DNA from: Acidisarcina sp.
GTDB taxonomy: Bacteria > Acidobacteriota > Blastocatellia > Pyrinomonadales > Pyrinomonadaceae
Direction: 5' to 3'
NCBI GenBank assembly: GCA_021155145.1
Contig: JAJNPX010000325.1
Coordinates: forward strand, 1-5,719
Length of the DNA: 5,719 bases
The position numbers were made by a program, and so were the translations under genes. A model generated the notes under the pieces. The model worked only from the letters and a program-made list of their open reading frames with translations, had not been told where the DNA came from and searched no databases. This document shows, in pieces, positions 1-5,302 of this stretch (within the stretch, counting starts at the first letter, position 1; each line of letters starts with the position of its first letter).

Positions 1-34
1 GCAATATCTTAGTATTGACTTTCATTTTCAACAA

Positions 35-604
35 TCAGGCGTCTAGCCGTTTCTTCAGCTCGTCTCGGGCGGTGATGATCTGTCTGGCGAGTTCGTCCGT
101 TTCGGCCCCAGACAGGTCGCCGCAATTGACCACGCCGTTCAGTGTACTGCCATCCGTCTCATTGATAACGAATTGGAGTTCGCGACCCGACAGAAATCTG
201 GACGCCGGGGTACATTGCACTATTTGATCCAGGAAGTAGATCCAGCTACCTTCATTGTCGAGCGCCGAAAAGTCAGATCCGGACGCGGCGACGTTCCGCT
301 GAGCCGAGTAGAGTTCGCCGGCGATCCCCTTGGTCCCCGACGATGCCGCCATACCGGTCGAGAGGAACATCAATTGTTCTTCCAGCAGTATGAGGCGGCC
401 GGCATATCCGCCCGAGTTCAGGAATACGTCAAAATGTACGTGCTGAACATCGCCGGCGATCCCGCGACGCTCTGCCTCTGCCTCAAATATCCGGATGACG
501 GAAGGGTCGTAGTGAGGACGGTTGATGCTAAGGGCCGCGACCAGTTGATCGTCAAACATCGCTGCCGCCTTTTTTGCAAATGCGGTGGGATCGATCTTAC
601 TCAT
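35..604 (-). CDS. Hypothetical protein, 189 aa, second gene of an SDR operon
   Basis: I do not recognise a named family. The 189-residue product has no signal peptide or membrane segment, so it is probably cytoplasmic. Its N-terminal 45 residues are helical and contain a pattern (DDQLVAAL, then HYDPSVIRIFEAEAERRGI) that resembles a short segment seen at the start of many uncharacterised bacterial proteins, in which a Tyr-x-Pro stretch is followed by an acidic helix ending in RRGI. The middle is mixed, with beta-like stretches around VHFDVFL and LQFVINE, and the C-terminus is a charged helix (ELARQIITARDELKKRLDA). Two cysteines (QCT, NCG) do not form a metal motif. The ATG at 604 is chosen because GAGG (610-613 on the complement) lies 5 nt upstream. 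The gene starts 37 bp after the stop of the SDR gene, which suggests co-transcription but gives no function. An open frame of 165 codons on the opposite strand is judged a shadow. Confidence 0.75.
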   Translation of the reverse strand: MSKIDPTAFAKKAAAMFDDQLVAALSINRPHYDPSVIRIFEAEAERRGIAGDVQHVHFDVFLNSGGYAGRLILLEEQLMFLSTGMAASSGTKGIAGELYSAQRNVAASGSDFSALDNEGSWIYFLDQIVQCTPASRFLSGRELQFVINETDGSTLNGVVNCGDLSGAETDELARQIITARDELKKRLDA

Positions 605-641
605 TTGAACCTCGATCGGATCTCCGGCAGGAGCATTTTAA

Positions 642-1391
642 TTAGGTTATGGTACCGCCGTCAACCGTGATTATCTCACCATTCATGTAGGAATTTCGTT
701 CGCTGACGATGAACGCCGCAAACTCAGCCAGTTCCTCCGGCCTTCCTAGGCGGCGAAGCGAAACCCAGTTCTCATGGGCCTCCAGAAGGCGTGCGGGCAG
801 AGTATTTCCCAGATCTGTGTCAAATATCCCAGCCGCGATCGCATTCACTGTGATGCCGAAGTTCGCGGCTTCACGGGAGAGACACTTTGTGAATCCGATC
901 ATCGCCGCCTTTGAGGTCGCGTAATGCACAGAGGTAGGTAGGGCCCTGATGGCACCGATGCTGGTGATATTCAGGATCGTGCCCTTTCTCTGTCTTATCA
1001 TCTGCTTGTAGAACGGTTTGGTGACGGCGAAGAGACTGTTCACGTTAGTATCCACCACCCAATCCCAGGATCGGTCGGTCGTAGTGGCAAAATTGTCACC
1101 CTTATTGACGGCCGCATTATTGACAAGTATCTCGACCGTGTCCCATTCTTCGTGTATCTCCCGGGCCACACGCTTCATACCGACGCGGTCAGTTACCGAC
1201 ACCTTAAAGGTAAGGCACTTCCGTCCGTAGTCTTCGACCCGTTGCATGACCTCTTTCGCAAGGTCCTCGCTTGAGTGATAGTTAAATGCAATGTCTGCTC
1301 CCTCACGTGCAAAAACGTCGCAGAGTGCTGCCCCGATACCGCGCGTTCCTCCCGAAATGAACGCATGTTTGCCTTCGAGTAAAAGACTCAA
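642..1391 (-). CDS. SDR-family NAD(P)-dependent oxidoreductase (FabG-like)
   Basis: This is a classical short-chain dehydrogenase/reductase of 249 residues, the usual length for the family. The Rossmann cofactor motif is at residues 14-20 (GGTRGIG), the structural NNAA motif at 91-94, the conserved Asn near 116 (DTNVNSLF), and the catalytic Ser144, Tyr157 and Lys161 (YxxxK) are all present with normal spacing. The C-terminal signature (MNGEIITVDGG) is the common end of FabG-like members. Arg17 in the glycine motif is compatible with NADP(H), but this is only suggestive. Such enzymes reduce a ketone or oxidise an alcohol; the substrate cannot be read from the sequence, and 3-oxoacyl-ACP reductase is just one possibility because no fatty-acid synthesis genes are nearby. 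The start is TTG at 1391, supported by GGTGGAG 8 nt upstream and by the N-terminus matching the family start (LLEGKHAFISGG). The 189-aa gene follows 37 bp downstream. Confidence 0.93.
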   Translation of the reverse strand: MSLLLEGKHAFISGGTRGIGAALCDVFAREGADIAFNYHSSEDLAKEVMQRVEDYGRKCLTFKVSVTDRVGMKRVAREIHEEWDTVEILVNNAAVNKGDNFATTTDRSWDWVVDTNVNSLFAVTKPFYKQMIRQRKGTILNITSIGAIRALPTSVHYATSKAAMIGFTKCLSREAANFGITVNAIAAGIFDTDLGNTLPARLLEAHENWVSLRRLGRPEELAEFAAFIVSERNSYMNGEIITVDGGTIT

Positions 1392-1399
1392 ATTCGTAT

Positions 1400-1406
1400 C
1401 TCCACC
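1400..1406 (-). promoter_or_regulatory. Ribosome binding site deciding the TTG start of the SDR gene
   Basis: On the minus strand the sequence reads GGTGGAG and ends 8 nt before the TTG at 1391-1389. It is a good match to the Shine-Dalgarno consensus, and there is no ATG nearby, so the non-canonical TTG is accepted as the true start. Confidence 0.7.
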
Positions 1407-1413
1407 GGCCCCG

Positions 1414-1442
1414 ATTTAAAAGTGTGTTTATGCAAACCTCAA
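1414..1442 (-). promoter_or_regulatory. Putative sigma70-like promoter for the SDR operon
   Basis: On the minus strand a -35-like TTGAGG (1442-1437) and a -10-like TTAAAT (1419-1414) are separated by exactly 17 bp. Each matches the consensus at 4 of 6 positions. The expected start point would leave a leader of about 15 nt that still contains the GGTGGAG ribosome binding site. The -35 box lies inside a short inverted repeat, AACCT-CA-AGGTT (1435-1446), which could be a repressor site. The matches are weak, so this is a candidate only. Confidence 0.3.
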
Positions 1443-1464
1443 GGTTAATGAAATGATTGCAAAC
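1431..1464. repeat. Short direct repeat TGCAAAC, two copies 27 bp apart
   Basis: TGCAAAC occurs at 1431-1437 and again at 1458-1464, flanking the putative -35 region of the SDR promoter. Seven-base repeats arise easily by chance, so the only reasons to record it are its position and its spacing of roughly 2.5 helical turns. It could be a pair of regulator half-sites. Confidence 0.2.
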
Positions 1465-1487
1465 TGACAAGTTAAGGGCACGCCTGA

Positions 1488-1530
1488 CCACCAGATATCA
1501 ATGGCACTCGCGTTGCCTTGATATCTGTGG
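1488..1530. repeat. Large imperfect inverted repeat / hairpin in the divergent promoter region
   Basis: The arms are 1488-1506 and 1514-1530, with a 7-nt loop (CTCGCGT). They pair over about 17 bp: a perfect 10-bp core (CAGATATCAA at 1492-1501 with TTGATATCTG at 1518-1527), then GGCA/TGCC next to the loop and CCA/TGG at the base. There are single-base bulges at C1491 and T1502. Each arm also contains the self-complementary hexamer GATATC, with centres 26 bp apart. Neither side has a T-run, so this is not a standard intrinsic terminator. It may be an operator bound by a dimeric regulator, a structured RNA leader, or a relic of a small repeat element. Confidence 0.6.
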
Positions 1531-1638
1531 CCTTGCTCCCGGCATCCTCGAAAGGCCAATTAACTGAGGTTTTATGGGCGCGAACAGTAAGAGTTTCGCT
1601 AGTGTGCTGAATTTCGTCATTTTCTTGGTGACAATTTT

Positions 1639-1647
1639 TGGTAGATT
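1639..1647 (+). promoter_or_regulatory. Weak extended -10 candidate upstream of the prepilin gene
   Basis: TGG followed by TAGATT (4 of 6 matches to TATAAT) gives the TGn extended -10 pattern about 54 bp before the ATG at 1701. No good -35 lies at the right distance. If the prepilin actually starts at TTG 1638 this cannot be its promoter. Confidence 0.18.
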
Positions 1648-1700
1648 TGAGCGCTTTCTGCGCGTCCTGTATTGAACCTCCACCCCGTCCCGTCAAGCGT

Positions 1701-2117
1701 ATGCGCAGAACCTACGAACGAGGATTCACGCTCATCGAATTGCTTTTGGTACTTGTGATCGCAGGTCTTATTGCCACGGTCGCAGTTCCTTCGTACATGA
1801 AGGCTCGCGATGCCGCGGACTCGGCGGTCGCGGTCGGACGTCTTCGTGCGATGCATACCGACCAGTCGATGTACCGGATCCAGAATTCGCGTTACGCCCG
1901 CCTTTCCGAGCTGAATGCATTTGCGAACAATTCCCACGGCAAGACCGTCGGCTCAACCGTTCGACATCGCGATTTCATCTTTTTGATGTTTCCAAATCCG
2001 ACGGACCAGAGTCTAAGGCGCAATTACAACATTATCGCGTACCGGGTCCGTGAGGCCAGGGTCATTTCCCAATACGATATGGGAGAAGATGGGCAGATCG
2101 AGACCGTCCTCCCGTAA
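1701..2117 (+). CDS. Type IV prepilin-like protein (pseudopilin / minor pilin)
   Basis: From the ATG at 1701 the product is 138 residues. It opens with an 8-residue basic leader (MRRTYERG), then FTLIELLLVLVIAGLIATV, the class III signal of type IV pilins and type II secretion pseudopilins. A prepilin peptidase would cut after Gly8 and methylate Phe+1. Glu+5, needed for subunit assembly, and Pro+22, which kinks the N-terminal helix, are both present. The segment after the helix (AVGRLRAMHTDQSMYRIQNSRYARLSEL) and the end (YDMGEDGQIETVLP) resemble GspG/PilE-like small pilins; the mature protein has no cysteines and therefore no C-terminal disulphide loop. It should sit in the inner membrane and may join a pilus or pseudopilus. 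The frame stays open upstream to TTG 1638, which has GGTGA 5 nt before it and would give a 29-residue leader; the ATG has no clear ribosome site. I chose the ATG for its standard leader length. The 642-aa gene follows after 22 bp. Confidence 0.88.
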   Translation: MRRTYERGFTLIELLLVLVIAGLIATVAVPSYMKARDAADSAVAVGRLRAMHTDQSMYRIQNSRYARLSELNAFANNSHGKTVGSTVRHRDFIFLMFPNPTDQSLRRNYNIIAYRVREARVISQYDMGEDGQIETVLP

Positions 2118-2139
2118 CAAGGCAATCCCCTAATTCACG

Positions 2140-4068
2140 ATGCAGCAGGAAAAAAAACCTCCGGCAGGGTCAGATGGCAATCCGGCGCTTATGCCTCGAA
2201 GGCGGCACCTCGGTGAAAAGGCCCTTCATCTAAGGATCGTTGAAGAGTTTCTTACCCAGCTAGAGCTGCACTTACTAAAATCGCCGAGCGAACAATTCAA
2301 CCTTGATCCGGTCAAGCAGTGTTTGAGCGAGCTCAAGACGTTGAGCGATGATCCAACGGAGAGCGACCGCCGAAAGCGGGTCGAATTTCAGTTAGCCCAT
2401 GAACTACTCCTATGGCAGGATCACCTTGCGAAACGCGACGAGCGGATCGAGGCTTATCACATACGGCGTTATTGTGACGGCCTGCGAAAGCCTCTCGATA
2501 GCGAGGTTTATGTCGCACTCGCTCGCTTTTACCGTGAGATCCCGCGCTCACGGCATAGCCTCAGCAAGTTCGATCTGGCCATCACGCGTGCTTACAGTGT
2601 GCAGCTCACCGACATACGTCGACAGCTTGTCTCACCGAGAAAAGCGATCGCGGAGAGCATATCGGCCCATTATTGTTCATGGGACCGCGTTGCCGTCACC
2701 TCTCAGGGATCTCACCGTGACGAGGTCGTATTCGACGCTTTTCTAAACGAATGCAACACTGTCGCCGATTTCCATTCGCTCACGGCCTCGCGTCTCTTCG
2801 ATCGCATCCGGGAATACAAATCCGAACTGGCGGACCGATTTTGGGACCCAATCGTTGTGGCTGCCGCTATTGAATGCAACGTTCTGGTTGGCAACAAGCT
2901 GAACTTTCTGATGGCTAAGGCGAGTGAAACGCTGGGGGAGCGGCTAGGATCGGAGTTTGACTTTGCCGGAGCGTTTCAGGATGCGTCGCCTAATGCCGGG
3001 AATCACATCTCCGAGGTGATCAGAGCCATCGATAAGAAGGATTCGCTTATAACCTCGGTATCGGAATCGGACGACCTGAAGTTTCTCCGGTCGCTTTTGG
3101 CGCTCACCGATACCGTACGCGATGCGGCCGAAACAACGAACGCCGAAGCAGGCGAAGAGCCGGAGGCGGCATTCGCCTTGTCGATCAGCACAACCGAGTT
3201 CCAGTCGATCCTATCGCTTCTCTCTCAGCACAATCCCTCAACCAGGAGCATCGTGCGGTTTATCGATTCGCTGCAGATCGGCCATTCACTGGATCTCTCG
3301 GATTTTCTATTCGGGGAGGACGACCTGCCTGATCCGTTGGGACGCGAGGCGTTAGCGACCATCCTCTCACTCGAATCTCTGCGATCGGTGGAGCTCCACG
3401 AGCCAAAGGAGCTGCCCGCGATCGTACGAGATCAGGTGATGGAGCTTCTGAGAACGGCCGAGAATCTCGGCAACCGTATCGAACGATCGCTATCGGAAGC
3501 GAATGTGTCGGCCGGTCGGCGGCTGATAGTCGCGAACCGGCTTCTCGAAGCACGTATGCGGACCGAGCGCGCCGTTTATAAATTCACTAGCCGGGGCCTA
3601 GGTATAGCGAAGGAAAAGGAACCCGATGAGACGGCCATCGAACCGATGCCGTCGACCTTCTCTTATGTCGACTATGCGTCGCTCAGCGCAAACAAGTGGC
3701 TGGTAGGGGCAACAGTTGCGGCGCTGCTGCTTTCAGGTTTTCTGTATCTTTCTGCTGGCAGAGGTACAGCCTCGCTCCCGGACGACGTCGAGATAATTGA
3801 GGCGTCGCGGCTCCCCGGCGGAAAAGTGTTGAGCAATGCGCACCGTCAGGGCAGCACCCTTTATGTGGTCGCGACCGATGCATGGCGTCAAAAATCCGAT
3901 TCGGAAAAGACCGAATCACTGAAGGACCTGATCGGCATCCCGTCAAAAACGAGGCTTGAGACCGTGCTTGTCTTGGACGATCAGGGACAACCGCTCGCCG
4001 ATATATCCGGCAACGGTATGAACCTCAACACCGTAGCACCTGTGTATTCTGAAGAAGGAAATAATTAG
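2140..4068 (+). CDS. Large hypothetical protein with one C-terminal membrane segment, 642 aa
   Basis: I do not recognise the family. Residues 1 to about 518 are soluble-looking, charged and mostly helical, with several Leu/Glu/Arg-rich stretches that could form helical bundles or coiled coils, and no nucleotide-binding motif. One hydrophobic segment follows at about 520-539 (WLVGATVAALLLSGFLYLSA). The last 100 or so residues form a small alpha/beta-looking domain (LYVVATDAWRQKSDSEK, then LETVLVLDDQGQPLADISG). With no N-terminal signal peptide, the likely topology is a long cytoplasmic part and a short outer part. It begins 22 bp after the prepilin stop on the same strand, so the two are probably co-transcribed; a role in pilus or envelope function is only a guess from context. 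No good Shine-Dalgarno is visible before the ATG at 2140, and Met18 is an alternative start. An eight-A tract covers codons 4-6. The stop codon overlaps that of the convergent glycosyltransferase gene. Confidence 0.85.
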   Translation: MQQEKKPPAGSDGNPALMPRRRHLGEKALHLRIVEEFLTQLELHLLKSPSEQFNLDPVKQCLSELKTLSDDPTESDRRKRVEFQLAHELLLWQDHLAKRDERIEAYHIRRYCDGLRKPLDSEVYVALARFYREIPRSRHSLSKFDLAITRAYSVQLTDIRRQLVSPRKAIAESISAHYCSWDRVAVTSQGSHRDEVVFDAFLNECNTVADFHSLTASRLFDRIREYKSELADRFWDPIVVAAAIECNVLVGNKLNFLMAKASETLGERLGSEFDFAGAFQDASPNAGNHISEVIRAIDKKDSLITSVSESDDLKFLRSLLALTDTVRDAAETTNAEAGEEPEAAFALSISTTEFQSILSLLSQHNPSTRSIVRFIDSLQIGHSLDLSDFLFGEDDLPDPLGREALATILSLESLRSVELHEPKELPAIVRDQVMELLRTAENLGNRIERSLSEANVSAGRRLIVANRLLEARMRTERAVYKFTSRGLGIAKEKEPDETAIEPMPSTFSYVDYASLSANKWLVGATVAALLLSGFLYLSAGRGTASLPDDVEIIEASRLPGGKVLSNAHRQGSTLYVVATDAWRQKSDSEKTESLKDLIGIPSKTRLETVLVLDDQGQPLADISGNGMNLNTVAPVYSEEGNN

Positions 4069-4087
4069 GCTGCCGCTGAGGCGGCGC
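4056..4087 (-). terminator. Possible weak intrinsic terminator of the glycosyltransferase gene
   Basis: Read on the minus strand, GCCGC-CTCA-GCGGC forms a 5-bp GC stem with a 4-nt loop. It can be extended by two more pairs past a bulged A, and is followed by the T-rich stretch CTAATTATTTCC. The stem is short, lies inside the last codons (Ala/Ser-rich C-terminus), and the T-tract is interrupted, so termination would be modest. In the plus direction only three T residues follow the stem, so it would serve the convergent gene poorly. Confidence 0.3.
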
Positions 4088-5240
4088 TTTCAGGCGGCAG
4101 AAGGGTGAGGATCTCTTTTACGATCGACTCCGTAGAGTTGGGCAAAGACAGGCCTGACGTCGCATTTCTCATTTCCGAATAACGGCCGGGATCGGTCGAG
4201 AGCAGACGTACCACCGATACGATATCAGATGGCTTTTCAAGCAGGATCCCGGCGCCTTTTTGAGACAGCATGCGGGAGGTACCCGCCTCTTGCGGCATTG
4301 GCGGCGTCGTTACGTCCGCAATGATGGGCAGGCGGCAAGCCAGGGCCTCGAACGTCGTCAATCCGCCCAGCTTCGATATCATGACGTTTGCCGATTGCAT
4401 TAGCTTTTCGATCTCGTCCGAATACCCGATCACCTTGACGGGAAACTTGGCGTGCCTGGCCATTTCCTCAGCCTCAAGCCTCAGTTCATCGTTCCGGCCG
4501 GCAAGAAATATCGCCTGAACATCAAGCTCACCGCGGACCAGTTCCTTGAAGATCGCCGGAATATTACCGCCGCCGATCCAACCCGCATTCACGAACACGG
4601 TGAACTTCTCGGCATCGAGCCCAAATGCTGTTCGCGCGAGTTTCGCCTCGGCCTCGGTGACCTCTTGAAACTTGGGATGCACTGGCATACCGGAGATCTT
4701 GATCTTGGTTGCCGAGACGCCGTAATCGACGAGCTGCCGCTTCGCGTCCTCGTTTGCCACCAAATAGAGCGAAACATCGTCGCAAGCCCAGCCCTTCCAA
4801 AATCCGTAGCATGGATCGGTAACGACCGTTACGAGGGGTATCTGATCGGACAGGTTAAGTTCGCGTAATATGCGGCCGAAGATATGCTGCGTCAGCGGGT
4901 GAACACTGACCACCACGTGCGGACACCATTTCTCGAACGATGCTTTAAGAGGCACGATGCAGCGTTTTATAAAGAACTCTCGGGTTTCCGGCCTGAAACG
5001 GTTGACCGCCCAGTACAGGTACTTCATCCACCCCTGCTTGTGCCTCAGGAGCCAGTTGTAGACCCTCACCAGCTTGTCGGTCAGGTGATGCGATTCCTCG
5101 ATGGCCTTGATCGTGCGCACCGCCATCGATTCGCCATGCCAAAACCGCTCGAGGCCGTCGGCAAGCGTTTTCGCCGCCGACTTGTGGCCACCACCCGTAT
5201 CGGAAGAGATAATGAGAATTTTTGGTGAACCTGACTGCAT
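4065..5240 (-). CDS. MGDG synthase / diacylglycerol glucosyltransferase-type glycosyltransferase (GT28)
   Basis: The 391-residue product has the GT-B fold layout of the MGDG synthase and UgtP-like processive lipid glycosyltransferases, and is of typical length. The N-terminal MGDG-synthase domain has the KILIISSDTGGGHKSAA motif with GGGH at residues 16-19, and VVSVHPLTQH around His114. The C-terminal nucleotide-sugar domain starts near NAGWIGGGN (218-226) and includes AGRNDELR, ISKLGGLTTFEALA (Glu298) and a Gln-Glu pair at 317-318, the place where the family contacts UDP. It probably transfers a hexose from a UDP-sugar to diacylglycerol or another lipid at the inner membrane face; MurG-like action on lipid I is less likely given the MGDG-type N-terminus. 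The frame extends to TTG 5279, but that codon lacks a ribosome site, whereas ATG 5240 has GGAAG 7 nt upstream. The gene lies 62 bp after the radical SAM stop on the same strand. The C-terminus ends in an Ala/Ser run. Confidence 0.9.
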   Translation of the reverse strand: MQSGSPKILIISSDTGGGHKSAAKTLADGLERFWHGESMAVRTIKAIEESHHLTDKLVRVYNWLLRHKQGWMKYLYWAVNRFRPETREFFIKRCIVPLKASFEKWCPHVVVSVHPLTQHIFGRILRELNLSDQIPLVTVVTDPCYGFWKGWACDDVSLYLVANEDAKRQLVDYGVSATKIKISGMPVHPKFQEVTEAEAKLARTAFGLDAEKFTVFVNAGWIGGGNIPAIFKELVRGELDVQAIFLAGRNDELRLEAEEMARHAKFPVKVIGYSDEIEKLMQSANVMISKLGGLTTFEALACRLPIIADVTTPPMPQEAGTSRMLSQKGAGILLEKPSDIVSVVRLLSTDPGRYSEMRNATSGLSLPNSTESIVKEILTLLPPESAASAAA

Positions 5241-5247
5241 CAGCGCA

Positions 5248-5252
5248 CTTCC
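5248..5252 (-). promoter_or_regulatory. Ribosome binding site favouring the ATG start of the glycosyltransferase
   Basis: GGAAG on the minus strand ends 7 nt before the ATG at 5240-5238. No comparable site precedes the in-frame TTG at 5279. Starting at the ATG puts the first beta strand (KILIISS) seven residues from the N-terminus, which is usual for the family. Confidence 0.6.
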
Positions 5253-5302
5253 ATCAACGTCGGTCGGATCGAGAGACAAAAGCGAGATATCAATTGGCTG
5301 TT

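Larger units (their letters stand above)
1392..1700. other. Divergent intergenic region without a convincing gene
   Basis: This stretch of about 300 bp separates the minus-strand SDR operon from the plus-strand prepilin gene, so it should contain both promoters. It holds the candidate SDR promoter and ribosome site, a short direct repeat, a large imperfect hairpin (1488-1530) and a weak extended -10 near 1639-1647. Small minus-strand open frames of 61-74 codons here lack family resemblance and cross the hairpin, so I do not call them. If the prepilin uses the upstream TTG at 1638, the gene-free part shrinks to 1392-1637. Confidence 0.7.

Noticed and set aside
173..670. 165-codon plus-strand open frame opposite the 189-aa gene
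   Set aside because: The minus-strand frame has a ribosome site, operon spacing and a recognisable N-terminal pattern; the plus frame is Arg/Cys-rich with no family-like features and overlaps the SDR 3' end.
1488..1530. Intrinsic terminator for either divergent operon
   Set aside because: No T-run follows the stem on either strand, and it lies upstream of both genes rather than downstream.
1471..1564. Integron attC-like site around the bulged hairpin
   Set aside because: The flanking GTTAA and TTAAC are in the wrong order for the attC core sites (RYYYAAC first, then GTTRRRY), and there is no integrase or cassette context.
1472..1696. 74-codon minus-strand frame in the divergent intergenic region
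   Set aside because: It uses a TTG start, has low-complexity composition, crosses the hairpin and resembles no family I recognise.
2644..2651. GCGATCGC octamer as a cyanobacterial HIP1 signal
   Set aside because: I noticed only one copy, whereas HIP1 is highly frequent in genomes that use it; the proteins do not suggest a cyanobacterium.
4452..4868. 138-codon plus-strand open frame inside the glycosyltransferase gene
   Set aside because: It lies antisense to clear GT28 motifs and has no recognisable content of its own.
5284..5296. AGATATCAAT shared with the hairpin arm at 1493-1502
   Set aside because: A 10-base match is expected by chance several times in a window of this size, and the second site has no inverted partner.
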